Assembly (NCBI RefSeq): GCF_003217355.1
Contig: NZ_QJTK01000002.1
Location: forward strand, 248,001 to 312,000
Direction: 5' to 3'
Length of the DNA stretch: 64,000 nt
Source: Rhodobacter viridis
GTDB taxonomy: Bacteria > Pseudomonadota > Alphaproteobacteria > Rhodobacterales > Rhodobacteraceae
Part shown: one piece after another, positions 9,698 to 18,431 of the stretch
Numbering within the stretch: the stretch's first letter is position 1
Layout: each line of letters starts with the position of its first letter
Notes under the pieces: generated by a model
What the model saw: only the letters and a program-made list of their open reading frames with translations
What the model was told of the DNA's origin: nothing
Databases searched by the model: none
Program-made: the position numbers and the translations under genes

Positions 9698-10995
9698 CCG
9701 ACTTCTTCAAGGGTATTCCGCAAATCCGCTACGAAGGCCCGAATTCGACCAACGAATTCGCCTTCCGGCACTACAACCCCACGGAAGTGGTGATGGGCAA
9801 GACGATGGCCGAGCATCTGCGCTTTGCCATCGCCTGGTGGCACAGCTTCGCTTGGCCGGGCGGCGACCCCTTCGGTGGCCAGACCTTCGAGCGTCCGTGG
9901 TTCGGCGACACGCTCGATCTGGCGAAACTGAAAACCGATGTTGCCTTCGAGATGTTCGACATCTTGGGCGCGCCGTTCTTCTGCTTCCACGACGCCGACA
10001 TCCGCCCCGAGGGCAAGGATTTCGCCGAGAACACCCGCAACCTTGAAACCATCGTCGATTACATCGGCGAGAAGATGCAGGGCTCGAACACCAAACTGCT
10101 GTGGGGCACGGCGAACCTGTTCAGCCACCGTCGTTTCATGTCGGGCGCCGCCACCAACCCCGACCCCGAGGTGTTTGCCTGGTCGGCGGCGACGGTGAAG
10201 ACCTGCATGGACGCCACCCACAAGTTGGGCGGGCAGAACTATGTGCTGTGGGGCGGTCGCGAAGGCTACGAGACGCTTCTGAACACCGACCTGACCCGCG
10301 AGGCGGAACAGGCCGGGCGCTTCCTGCAGATGGTCGTCGACTACAAGCACAAGATCGGCTTCAAGGGCACGATCCTGATCGAGCCGAAACCGCAGGAGCC
10401 GTCGAAGCACCAATACGACTATGATGTGGCCACCGTTTACGGTTTCCTGAAGCGTTTCGGTCTTGAGAACGAGGTGAAGCTGAACATCGAACAGGGTCAC
10501 GCGATCCTGGCCGGGCACAGCTTCGAGCACGAACTGGCGCTTGCCGCGAGCCTCGGCATCCTTGGCTCGATCGACATGAACCGCAACGATTACCAGTCGG
10601 GCTGGGATACCGACCAATTCCCGGATTCGGTGCCGGAAATGGCGCGGGCCTATTACGAGGTGCTGAAAGCGGGCGGGTTCACCACCGGCGGCACCAACTT
10701 CGACGCGAAGATCCGCCGTCAGTCGATCGACCCCGAGGATCTGATCCTGGGCCATGTCGGCGCGATGGACGTTTGCGCCCGGGCGCTGAAGGCTGCCGCC
10801 GCGCTTTTGGAAGACGGCGGGCTCGAGGCGCATCGCAACGCGCGCTATGCGGGCTGGGATACGGCCGAGGCGAAAGCGATGCTCGGCTCGGATCTGGCCA
10901 GCATCGAGGCGCTTGTGCGGGCAAAGGGCATCAACCCGCAGCCGAAATCCGGGCGGCAGGAGCGGCTCGAAAATCTCTGGAACCGGTTCGTCTGA
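9694..10995 (+). CDS. xylA: Xylose isomerase
   Basis: This 433-residue enzyme interconverts D-xylose and D-xylulose using divalent metals. The ATG at 9694 overlaps the xylB stop (ATGA), so a longer in-frame extension upstream is rejected. Family landmarks include [13 protein letters not shown] with the catalytic histidine H99, the metal-ligand region LLWGTANLF, the [13 protein letters not shown] segment, [15 protein letters not shown] and SIDMNRND. It belongs to the long class II isomerases like the 440-residue E. coli enzyme. It is the last gene of xylFHGBA, followed at once by a strong terminator. Confidence 0.97.
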   Translation: MTDFFKGIPQIRYEGPNSTNEFAFRHYNPTEVVMGKTMAEHLRFAIAWWHSFAWPGGDPFGGQTFERPWFGDTLDLAKLKTDVAFEMFDILGAPFFCFHDADIRPEGKDFAENTRNLETIVDYIGEKMQGSNTKLLWGTANLFSHRRFMSGAATNPDPEVFAWSAATVKTCMDATHKLGGQNYVLWGGREGYETLLNTDLTREAEQAGRFLQMVVDYKHKIGFKGTILIEPKPQEPSKHQYDYDVATVYGFLKRFGLENEVKLNIEQGHAILAGHSFEHELALAASLGILGSIDMNRNDYQSGWDTDQFPDSVPEMARAYYEVLKAGGFTTGGTNFDAKIRRQSIDPEDLILGHVGAMDVCARALKAAAALLEDGGLEAHRNARYAGWDTAEAKAMLGSDLASIEALVRAKGINPQPKSGRQERLENLWNRFV

Positions 10996-11002
10996 ACCTT
11001 GG

Positions 11003-11026
11003 AAGGGCCGCTTCAGCGGCCCTTTT
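11003..11026 (+). terminator. Rho-independent terminator after xylA
   Basis: AAGGGCCGC (11003-11011), loop TTCA, GCGGCCC then TTTT (11016-11026). The A run on one side and T run on the other let it work in both directions. It lies 7 bp after the xylA stop and touches the stop codon of the convergent ABC permease gene. Confidence 0.85.
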
Positions 11027-12162
11027 CAATCCAGCGTCTGGCGAAACCGGCTCAGCGCCAGAAGCGAAAAGAAGACGGCAAAGCCCGTCAGCGTCAGCAG
11101 CGGCTGCGCGATATCGGCCAGAGTCGCCCCCTTCAGCATCACCCCGCGAATGAGCCGCAGGAAATGCGTCAGCGGCAGGGTCTCGCCGATCCATTGCGCC
11201 CAGGTCGGCATGCCGCGAAACGGGAACATGAAGCCCGAGAGCAGGATCGAGGGCAGAAAGTAGAAGAAGGTCAGCTGCATCGCCTGCATCTGCGTGCGTG
11301 CGAGCGTCGAGAAGACATAGCCCAGCACCACCAGCGCCATCACGAAAACGAGCACGCCGAGCATCAACAGCCACAGGCTGCCGACGAAGGGCACGCCGAA
11401 GATCGTCTTGGCCGCCGTCAGCACCACCATGACCTGCACCGCGCCGACGACGAAAAACGGCAGCACCTTGCCCAGCATCACCTCGATCGGTGTGACGGGC
11501 ATGGAAAGCAGGTTTTCCATCGTTCCGCGCTCGATTTCCCGGGTCAGCGCCATCGCGGTCATCATCACCATCGTCATCTGCAAGATCACGCCCAGCAGGC
11601 CGGGGACGATGTTGTATTGGGTGATGCCCTCGGGGTTGTAGCGGCGGTGCACGACGACATCGAGCTTTTGCGCCGCGCTGGCCTCGGCCTCGGCCTCGGT
11701 GCCGCTTTCGCGCAGCAAAGCTTGCGCGGCGACGGTGCCAAGTGTGCCGATGGCGCCCGAGGCGACGGCGGGATCGGTGGCATCGGCCTCGATCAGGATT
11801 TGCGGGTGCTCGCCGCGCATGACCTTGCGGCCGAAATCCGAGGGCACGGTGACGACGAAACTGACCTGCCCGGTGGCGATCAACCGCTCACCCTCGGCGG
11901 CAGTGACCTGCGGATGGGTGAAGCGGTAATAGCCGGTCAGTTCCAGCGCGCTGACGAGCGCCCGGGAATAGCGGTCCTGCGCCGGGGCGACCAGGGCGGC
12001 GGGCAGGCCCTTCGGGTCGTTGTTGATCGCGAACCCGAACAGCAACAGCTGCATCAAGGGCACGCCCAGCATCATCGCGAAGGTGATGCGGTCGCGGCGC
12101 ATCTGCACCGCTTCCTTGCGGATGATCGTCAGAAGGCGGCGGAGAGACAGGAAGTTCGTCAT
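11026..12162 (-). CDS. ABC-2 type transporter permease (YhhJ/YbhS-like)
   Basis: This 378-residue membrane protein has one N-terminal transmembrane helix (about residues 27-47). A long extracytoplasmic domain follows, and then about five C-terminal transmembrane segments (roughly 180-370), the layout of ABC2_membrane exporters such as YbhR/YbhS/YhhJ. The FLPSILLSGFMFPFRGMPTW segment is characteristic. It is last in an operon TetR-HlyD-ATPase-permease, overlapping the ATPase gene by 4 bp. E. coli ybh has two permease genes; only one is here, so it would act as a homodimer. The exported substrate, probably a drug or toxic compound, is not known. Confidence 0.88.
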   Translation of the reverse strand: MTNFLSLRRLLTIIRKEAVQMRRDRITFAMMLGVPLMQLLLFGFAINNDPKGLPAALVAPAQDRYSRALVSALELTGYYRFTHPQVTAAEGERLIATGQVSFVVTVPSDFGRKVMRGEHPQILIEADATDPAVASGAIGTLGTVAAQALLRESGTEAEAEASAAQKLDVVVHRRYNPEGITQYNIVPGLLGVILQMTMVMMTAMALTREIERGTMENLLSMPVTPIEVMLGKVLPFFVVGAVQVMVVLTAAKTIFGVPFVGSLWLLMLGVLVFVMALVVLGYVFSTLARTQMQAMQLTFFYFLPSILLSGFMFPFRGMPTWAQWIGETLPLTHFLRLIRGVMLKGATLADIAQPLLTLTGFAVFFSLLALSRFRQTLD

Positions 12163-13076
12163 GGCATGTTGTCCGTCGAAGCGCCCATGAGCTGGATGAA
12201 CACGTCTTCAAGGCTGGTTTCGGCCTCGATCACGCGGGCGCCGGTGGCGATTGCGACCGCGGTTGCGGCGCGGCGGAGCGCTGGGCCGTCGCGGCCGATC
12301 ACATGCAGATCCGATCCCCAATGCGCCACCTGATCGACGCCCGGTTGCCCGGTCAGCCGCTCTTGCGCCTCGGCGGTGCGGCCGCCGCGCAGGATCACGG
12401 TGACAAGACCGGCCGCCGCGATCACCTCGGCCACCGTGCCCTGCGAGATCAGCTTGCCGTAAGAGATGTAGTTGATGCGATGGCAGCGTTCGGCCTCGTC
12501 CATGTAATGGGTCGAGACGAGTACGGTGAGGCCGGTGGCGGCGCGGGCATGGATTTCGTCCCAGAATTCGCGCCGGGCCTTCGGATCGACGCCGGCGGTG
12601 GGTTCGTCGAGCATCAGCAGTTTCGGGCGGTGCATGATGCAGGCGGCCAGCGCCAGGCGTTGCTTCCAGCCGCCCGAGAGCGATCCGGCCAGTTGCGCGC
12701 GGCGGCTGGTCAGGCCGAGATCCTCCAACGTCTCGGAAACGGCATCGGCAGGCAGGCCATAGACCCCGGCGACGAAGCTCAGGTTTTCGGCGATGGTCAG
12801 GTCTTCGTAAAAGCTGAAACGCTGGGTCATGTAGCCGACCTCACGCTTGATCGCGGATTGGTTGCGCAAGATGTCGTGGCCAAGGACGCGGCCCGATCCT
12901 GCATCTGGGGTCAGCAAGCCGCACATCATCCGGATCGTCGTGGTCTTGCCCGAGCCGTTCGGCCCCAGAAAGCCGACGATCTCGCCCGGTTGCACGGTGA
13001 TCGAGACCCGATCCACCACCGTTCGACTGCCGAACCGCTTCGTCAGCTCGGTCACGGCAATGGCGGGCGAGGTCAT
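12159..13076 (-). CDS. ABC exporter ATP-binding protein (YbhF-like, single domain)
   Basis: The 305-residue ATPase has Walker A GPNGSGKTT (38-46), signature LSGGWKQ (133-139) and Walker B LLMLDEP (153-159), then AGVDPKARREFWDEIH typical of DrrA/CcmA-type export ATPases. The start is the ATG at 13076, which overlaps the stop of the HlyD-like gene by 4 bp; a much longer upstream extension (to 13463) is a shadow of that gene. The last ~70 residues form a C-terminal extension as in DrrA proteins. It is the energy subunit for the permease encoded next. Confidence 0.9.
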   Translation of the reverse strand: MTSPAIAVTELTKRFGSRTVVDRVSITVQPGEIVGFLGPNGSGKTTTIRMMCGLLTPDAGSGRVLGHDILRNQSAIKREVGYMTQRFSFYEDLTIAENLSFVAGVYGLPADAVSETLEDLGLTSRRAQLAGSLSGGWKQRLALAACIMHRPKLLMLDEPTAGVDPKARREFWDEIHARAATGLTVLVSTHYMDEAERCHRINYISYGKLISQGTVAEVIAAAGLVTVILRGGRTAEAQERLTGQPGVDQVAHWGSDLHVIGRDGPALRRAATAVAIATGARVIEAETSLEDVFIQLMGASTDNMP

Positions 13077-14020
13077 TTGCCGACCTCGGCCAGACTGACA
13101 TCGACGATCTGACCGGGTTTCAGCCCGGTGTCGCCCTCCGGGCGGGCCTCGACCATGAAGACGAGCTTCTGCCGATTTTGCAGCGAATAGATCACCGGCG
13201 GCGTGAATTCCGGCCCGTCGGACACATAGGACACGGTGGCGCTCAGCCCCGGGTCGCAGCCGTCGCAATGCACCGCGAGCCGGGTTCCGGCCTGCACCTG
13301 CGCCACCTGCGCTTCGGGCACGTAAAGCCGCAGCTTCACCGCACCATCGGGAAGCATCGTCAGCACCGGCGCGGTTGGCCCCGAAATCTCGCCCGGGCGT
13401 CGCAGCAGATCCGAGATCACGCCGTCGCTCGGCGCGGTCAGCCTGCGTTTCTCCAGCACCCATTTCGCCTGGTCTAGCGCCGCATGACCGGCTCGGGCCG
13501 CCGCCTCGGCGGCGGTGATTTCGGCCTGGCGGGCAGGCAGACGGGCGACGGCCAGATTGGCCTCGATCTCGGCCACCTTCGCCTGTGCGACGGTCAGCGC
13601 GGTTTGCGCATCCTCGCGCTGGGCAGAGGTCGCCGCGCCGCGCGCTTCCAGTGCCGCAAGCCGCAGCGCTGTGCGTTCGGACTCGGTCGCCTGCGCCTTG
13701 GCCGAAGCCAACGAGGCTTCGATCACCCGGATTTCCTCGGGCCGTTTGCCTTCACGCAGGTTTTGCAGTTGGCTTTCCGCCTGCGCCAAGGCCGCCGTCG
13801 CCTGTTCGACGGCAATCCGCGCGTCGCGGTCGTCCTGCTCGGCCAGCGGCTCCCCCGCCCGCACACGTTGCCCGCGCGTGACAGAAAGGTGGGCCAGTTC
13901 CGCCGCCGAGACCGGCGCGATCAGCACATGCTCGCCCTCCACATATCCGGTTGCAAGCGGGGCGGGCGCGGCGCAGCTGCCGAGCAGTGCGGCGATCAGG
14001 GGAAGCGCGCACAGGGTCAT
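13073..14020 (-). CDS. HlyD-family membrane fusion/adaptor lipoprotein
   Basis: The 315-residue protein begins with a lipoprotein signal (MTLCALPLIAALLGSC, lipobox cysteine C16). It then shows a biotinyl-lipoyl-like segment, a long Ala/Glu-rich coiled-coil hairpin (about residues 65-165, EQATAALAQAESQLQNL and following) and a beta-barrel C-terminal half. This is the architecture of YbhG-type periplasmic adaptors that link an inner-membrane exporter to an outer-membrane channel. No TolC-like gene is present in the window. It overlaps both neighbours by 4 bp, so TetR, adaptor, ATPase and permease form one tightly coupled operon. Confidence 0.88.
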   Translation of the reverse strand: MTLCALPLIAALLGSCAAPAPLATGYVEGEHVLIAPVSAAELAHLSVTRGQRVRAGEPLAEQDDRDARIAVEQATAALAQAESQLQNLREGKRPEEIRVIEASLASAKAQATESERTALRLAALEARGAATSAQREDAQTALTVAQAKVAEIEANLAVARLPARQAEITAAEAAARAGHAALDQAKWVLEKRRLTAPSDGVISDLLRRPGEISGPTAPVLTMLPDGAVKLRLYVPEAQVAQVQAGTRLAVHCDGCDPGLSATVSYVSDGPEFTPPVIYSLQNRQKLVFMVEARPEGDTGLKPGQIVDVSLAEVGK

Positions 14021-14685
14021 TTCGGGAGCCTCCGTCTGGCCGCGATCAGGTCTCTGAGATTGGCTTTCAGCACCTGCACGATCTTCGCCGCTTCTCCAGG
14101 GCCGATGTCGGTCCAGCCCATGCGGCGGGTGACGATGGCGGTGCCGATGCGGAAATAGACGATCTGGCCGATGATGCTGAAAACAAATATCTTTACGGCT
14201 TCGGCATCAGGATCTTCGCCCGTCGCCAGCGCCCAGATCCGGCACAGCCTTTGATGCGAGGGGCCGATCATTGCCTTGTAAATGATGTCGATGCCCGGGC
14301 CGCCGTCGGAAATTTCGCGCAGCACGAATGCGACGAGCGGCCTCATCTCGGCCGAGCCGATCAGATGGCTGGCAAGGCGGTCGATCAGGGTCAGAAGCAG
14401 GTCTTCCGCCTCGGTCGGGCTCGTGGGTTCGTGCGCGGTCAGGCTGTTGATCAACGCCCCGATATGCGCGGCGAAAGCCTCGGCGCAGGCGATGCGCAAT
14501 CCGGCCTTGCCGCCAAAATGGTAAGAGATCGACGCGATGTTGGTCTTTGCTACAGCGGCGATTTCTCGGGTTGAGGTGGAATCAAAGCCCTTGCGCCCGA
14601 AAATTTCGAGCGCCGCGGCGATCAATGCGCCGGCGGTGCTCTCAGGTCTGGGTCCCGAGTCGGTTTTGTCGCGTTCCTCGCCCAT
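14017..14685 (-). CDS. TetR-family regulator with CecR/YbiH-like C-terminal domain
   Basis: The ATG at 14685 is chosen because GGAGG sits just upstream; an in-frame TTG at 14700 would place that site inside the gene. The 222-residue protein has an N-terminal TetR HTH (ALEIFGRKGFDSTSTREIAA, then TNIASISYHFGGKAGL) and a C-terminal ligand domain. Both the sequence and the exporter context resemble E. coli CecR (YbiH), which controls a ybhG-F-S-R exporter. It heads its own operon, and a perfect 12-bp palindrome lies 15 bp upstream of the start, suggesting autorepression. The inducer is unknown. Confidence 0.85.
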   Translation of the reverse strand: MGEERDKTDSGPRPESTAGALIAAALEIFGRKGFDSTSTREIAAVAKTNIASISYHFGGKAGLRIACAEAFAAHIGALINSLTAHEPTSPTEAEDLLLTLIDRLASHLIGSAEMRPLVAFVLREISDGGPGIDIIYKAMIGPSHQRLCRIWALATGEDPDAEAVKIFVFSIIGQIVYFRIGTAIVTRRMGWTDIGPGEAAKIVQVLKANLRDLIAARRRLPK

Positions 14686-14700
14686 GCCTCCAGAATTCAA

Positions 14701-14712
14701 TCAAACGTTTGA
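14701..14712. promoter_or_regulatory. Palindromic operator candidate for the TetR-type regulator
   Basis: TCAAACGTTTGA is a perfect 12-bp palindrome ending 16 bp upstream of the regulator ATG, just before its ribosome-binding site. TetR regulators typically bind short palindromes overlapping their own promoter. Binding is inferred from position and symmetry. Confidence 0.55.
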
Positions 14713-14806
14713 AAGGTCAAATGCGAAATTTCGTGAGGAAAACATTCGGAGCAGTGGGAAAGGACGTGCCCGGAAGGCGCGTCCCAAGAAAGACCAGGTA
14801 CGTTGC

Positions 14807-15904
14807 TCAGTTCACCAAGAATTCAGCATGAAGCGCGCCAGCGGAATTGATGCTTTTCAGGATATCGATCATGTCGCGCGGGCTGACACCCAAGGCATTC
14901 AGCCCGGCCACAACATCGGAGAGCGAGCTTGTTTCGCCGACTTCGGCCATCTTCAGCCCTGCACCTTGCTGAATCGACGCTTCGGTCCGGGGAACGACGA
15001 CGCTTTCGCCGCGGGCAAACGGGTTCGGTTGAATGGCCAGGGGTTTTTCCTGCACCCGCAGCGTCAGGTTCCCCTGGCTGACCGCGACGCGCGAAATCCG
15101 CACGTCCTCGCCCATGACGATCGTCCCGGAGCGCTGATCAACGACGACACGGGCGCGTTGCTCGGGTTCGACGGTCAGGTTTTCCAGCCGCTCCAGCACA
15201 TGCGCCGCCGAGCGCATGTTGGCATTGGCGATGCTGACCGAAACGGTGCCGGAATCCTCCATCGCAGCGATACGGGCCCCGAATTCCTGGTTGATGGCTT
15301 TTTCGATCCGTGCGGCCGTGGTGAAATCGGGCGTCCGAAGCGCCAGTCGCACATCCGAGAGGCTGTCAAGCTTGAAGCCGATCTCGCGTTCGACATGCGC
15401 CCCGGAGGGGATCGTGCCCGATGTCGGAACCCCTTGCACGACCGAGGCCGCGGCGCCCTGCGCCGAGACCCCGCCCGCGATCACGGCGCCTTGTGCCACG
15501 GCGTAAATCTCGCCATCGGCCGCGTTGAGGGGGGTCATGATCAGCGTTCCGCCAAGCAGGCTCTTCGCATCGCCGATCGCGGAAACCGTGACATCGATCT
15601 TCGCCCCGGCTCGCGCGAAGGCCGGCAGAGAGGCCGTCACCATGACCGCGGCGACGTTCTTCGGGCGGAATTGCTCGCCGGTAACGTTAACGCCCAGCCG
15701 TTCCAAGATATTGGACATGATTTCTTCGGTGAAAGGCGCGTTGCGGATCCCGTCTCCGGTTCCGTTCAGACCGACGACGAGCCCATAGCCCACGAGATCG
15801 TTGCCGCGGACACCATCGAACTCGACGAGATCCTTGATCCGGATCGGTGATGCAACACACATCGTCGGAAGCAGAAGCATCAGCAGGAAGGCGGCGATTT
15901 TCAT
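14807..15904 (-). CDS. flgI: Flagellar P-ring protein FlgI
   Basis: This 365-residue periplasmic protein builds the peptidoglycan-level ring around the flagellar rod. It has a signal peptide (about residues 1-18, MKIAAFLLMLLLPTMCVA), then IRIKDLVEFDGVRGNDLVGYGLVVGLNGTGD, the diagnostic FlgI N-terminus. The C-terminus contains SSLSDVVAGLNALGVSPRDM, also conserved. Length equals typical FlgI. It is the last gene of the minus-strand operon flgE-flgK-flgL-flgI; its ATG shares one base with the flgL stop. Confidence 0.97.
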   Translation of the reverse strand: MKIAAFLLMLLLPTMCVASPIRIKDLVEFDGVRGNDLVGYGLVVGLNGTGDGIRNAPFTEEIMSNILERLGVNVTGEQFRPKNVAAVMVTASLPAFARAGAKIDVTVSAIGDAKSLLGGTLIMTPLNAADGEIYAVAQGAVIAGGVSAQGAAASVVQGVPTSGTIPSGAHVEREIGFKLDSLSDVRLALRTPDFTTAARIEKAINQEFGARIAAMEDSGTVSVSIANANMRSAAHVLERLENLTVEPEQRARVVVDQRSGTIVMGEDVRISRVAVSQGNLTLRVQEKPLAIQPNPFARGESVVVPRTEASIQQGAGLKMAEVGETSSLSDVVAGLNALGVSPRDMIDILKSINSAGALHAEFLVN

Positions 15905-16917
15905 CAGAGATAATCCGTCAGGGAGAGTTTCGTCAGCCGTGAAGTCAGCGTGTAAAGCGTTTGCATCTGCGATTGCGCGGCTTCGAGCGCAGTGGCGCTT
16001 TCGTAATCATCAACGCCGATCAGGTCCTTGCGGGCGAGCCCCAGCGCGGTCTGCTGCGCCGAGTTCCGCGTCTGCGCGTCGGAGATGATGCCCTCGACCG
16101 TCCCCAATTCCGAACTCAGGTTGGTAAGTTCACTCTGGCCTGCGGTGATCCGCTCACCCGCCGCGCGGATCACCAGGGCACGGGTTTCAGTGTTGCTTGG
16201 CACCAGATCACGCGCGACCAGCGTGGCCATGGCAAACCCTTTCAACATGTTGCGGATCGTCGGGTCGGCCGCGGTGATGGTCAGTTGCGTCGTGTCGGTT
16301 TCGGACAGTCGCACCGGGGCCAAGCTGTCGGCGCTGCCGATATAGGCCTGATCGAGATACCCGTTGTCGCCCACGGCGGCGTCGAACCAGTCGTCGACGG
16401 CATTGACGATGTCCTCGGCGGCGTTCAGCCCGCCTATGGCAGCCTCGAGTCCCGAAATGATCGTATCCGTCGATGCCACGGGTTTCGTGTCGGTGGTCGT
16501 ACCCGAAAAGACGTAGCGACCCGCGACGTTGACATTCAGTGCATCCACGACGGCGGAAAAACGTGCGGCGGCATTCTGGGCGCCGGAGTCGATCATGCTG
16601 TAGGATGCGGTGAAGGAGGCAGAAACGAGCGTCGACCCGATGGCCTCGGCGTGACCCTGGATCATCTCCAGCGCGTCCTGCTGGGTCCCAGCCATCAGAT
16701 CTGTTTCCGTCGCAACCTGCTTGTACGCATCGCCGCGAGCGATTGAGCGGTCGATAGCGGCAAGAGCCGTGAAATCGCCTCCGACGGCGGTGCCGAGATC
16801 CTGACTGATCCCACTGATCATCTCGTCCGAAAGGCGAGAGATCGTCGACTTCAGCTGCACATTGTGACGTCGCATCAGATAGGTTTGCGACATGTCGCCG
16901 ACAGAGATGTATTTCAT
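15904..16917 (-). CDS. flgL: Flagellar hook-filament junction protein FlgL
   Basis: The chosen ATG (16917) gives MKYISVGDMSQTYLMRR, a typical FlgL start; a longer frame to 17037 overlaps flgK and is rejected. The 337-residue protein has flagellin-like heptad-rich N- and C-terminal helices (LKSTISRLSDEMISG; ESATALEAAQSQMQTLYTLTSRLTKLSLTDYL) around a variable centre. It forms the second junction ring (HAP3) between hook and filament and is secreted through the flagellar export apparatus without a signal peptide. Its start is 2 bp from the flgK stop. Confidence 0.93.
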   Translation of the reverse strand: MKYISVGDMSQTYLMRRHNVQLKSTISRLSDEMISGISQDLGTAVGGDFTALAAIDRSIARGDAYKQVATETDLMAGTQQDALEMIQGHAEAIGSTLVSASFTASYSMIDSGAQNAAARFSAVVDALNVNVAGRYVFSGTTTDTKPVASTDTIISGLEAAIGGLNAAEDIVNAVDDWFDAAVGDNGYLDQAYIGSADSLAPVRLSETDTTQLTITAADPTIRNMLKGFAMATLVARDLVPSNTETRALVIRAAGERITAGQSELTNLSSELGTVEGIISDAQTRNSAQQTALGLARKDLIGVDDYESATALEAAQSQMQTLYTLTSRLTKLSLTDYL

Positions 16918-16918
16918 G

Positions 16919-18400
16919 TCAGATATCCAGAAGTTCCTGCAGCATCGCATCGATGGTCTGAATGACCTTCGCATTGGCGGCATAGGCCTTCTCGACGACG
17001 AGAAGGGTCTGCATTTCGTGGTCCGTGTCGACGCCATCAGCGAGCGACATCTCCTTCAGCGTTTCCTGACGCGCGGTGGCATATCCCTGCGTGAGTTCGG
17101 AAGATTGCCGACCGGATGATGCGTAAGACAGGAGATCTGAGGCAAGACCGGAGGAGGTGCGCAACGCCGGTCCGTAGTCGCCCGAGGCCGGGGCCGCCTC
17201 CTTGGTCAGCGCTGCCGAAAGCGCATTCAGGATGGTGCCGTTGCCGATCGCGCCCTGCGATCCGGCCATGAGACCGTCCCTCAGATGCCAGACTTCGCCG
17301 CCTTGTTCCGGGTCGACGATCGCGTTCAGCTTCAGACGGCCTGCCAGACCGATTTCTGCGGCGGGATCAAGCGCGCTTCCGTCTGCCGCGAATTCGAAGG
17401 CAGCTCCCCGATCGGTAAACAAGCCGGCGTCGGTCGAACTCAGGGTCGTATCGACCGAGGGATCCTGGAGCCTGCTCACGAGATCCATCGCAAAGGCATC
17501 AAGCTGGCTCTGCGCTTCTGGGGCGAGTTCGTCGCGCACTGCGAAAGCGGCGCCCAGCGTCCCGCCGCCCAGCGGGCCATCATCTGCAGTGGAGACGGCA
17601 ACCCCATTGATCGAGATTCCCTTCAACTCTCCCGTGGCCAGACTGTAGCCCGCCTGCATCACCCCCGCGCCTTCAAACTCAAGATGGGCGGCGGTGCCAT
17701 CAAGCAAGATCGCCCCGCCGGAGGTGAAAAGCGAGATCTGGTTGTTGTCGCGCTGAACGACCCGGATCGGAACGATTTCGGAAATCTGGTTCACCAGCGA
17801 TTGACGCTCATCCATCAGCCCGGCGGCATCATTGCCGATGGAAATCTGCGTCGTGATCGTCCGGTTCATTTCCTCAAGTTGCGACAGCGTCTCGTTCAGG
17901 GTCCGGACCTGCTTGGTGATCGATTTGTCTGCCGTCAGGCGCGCCGCCTGAAGGTCATCGGAAATGCTGTTGAGCTTGTTGGCGACCGCCGACGCGGACC
18001 TGACGGTTGCCGCCAGACGCGCGGTACTGTCGGGCATGCTGCCAGCGGTCAGCAAGGCATTTTCGAAATCCGACATCGTGGCAGAGAGCGACCCGGCTGT
18101 TTCCGGGTCGCCGATCTGCGATTCGAGGCGGCTATAGAAATCGGTCTTGGCCGTCGTATTGGCGGAGGCCGCATCGGCGAGCATCAGATCTTGCGCCACC
18201 ACCTGGTTCACGATGCGATTGACGCCGACTATGCGCACGCCGCCGCCCGTTCCCCCCAGAGTTTGCGAAGAGATCGACAGTTCCCGGCGGGCATAGCCCT
18301 CGGTCATCGCATTGGCGATGTTGGAAGAGACGACCTCGGCCATCCGGGATGATGCCGTCAGGCCCGATAGGGCAAAGTTGAAGGCACTTGCGATGCTCAT
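16919..18400 (-). CDS. flgK: Flagellar hook-associated protein FlgK
   Basis: The 493-residue HAP1 protein begins with the rod/hook signature SIASAFNFALSGLTASSRMAEVVSSNIANAMTEGYARRE and ends with a helical segment (LLVVEKAYAANAKVIQTIDAMLQELLDI) like other axial proteins. It joins hook to filament together with FlgL. It is flanked by flgE (31-bp gap upstream) and flgL (2-bp gap), so it is within the flgE-K-L-I operon. Confidence 0.95.
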   Translation of the reverse strand: MSIASAFNFALSGLTASSRMAEVVSSNIANAMTEGYARRELSISSQTLGGTGGGVRIVGVNRIVNQVVAQDLMLADAASANTTAKTDFYSRLESQIGDPETAGSLSATMSDFENALLTAGSMPDSTARLAATVRSASAVANKLNSISDDLQAARLTADKSITKQVRTLNETLSQLEEMNRTITTQISIGNDAAGLMDERQSLVNQISEIVPIRVVQRDNNQISLFTSGGAILLDGTAAHLEFEGAGVMQAGYSLATGELKGISINGVAVSTADDGPLGGGTLGAAFAVRDELAPEAQSQLDAFAMDLVSRLQDPSVDTTLSSTDAGLFTDRGAAFEFAADGSALDPAAEIGLAGRLKLNAIVDPEQGGEVWHLRDGLMAGSQGAIGNGTILNALSAALTKEAAPASGDYGPALRTSSGLASDLLSYASSGRQSSELTQGYATARQETLKEMSLADGVDTDHEMQTLLVVEKAYAANAKVIQTIDAMLQELLDI

Positions 18401-18431
18401 GGGTCATCTCCTCCTTGGGCGTCCATCAGGC

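Noticed and set aside
13077-13463. N-terminal extension of the ABC ATPase.
   Set aside because: The extension is an out-of-frame read of the HlyD-like gene with Arg/Gly-rich nonsense composition; the 4-bp overlap start at 13076 is clear.
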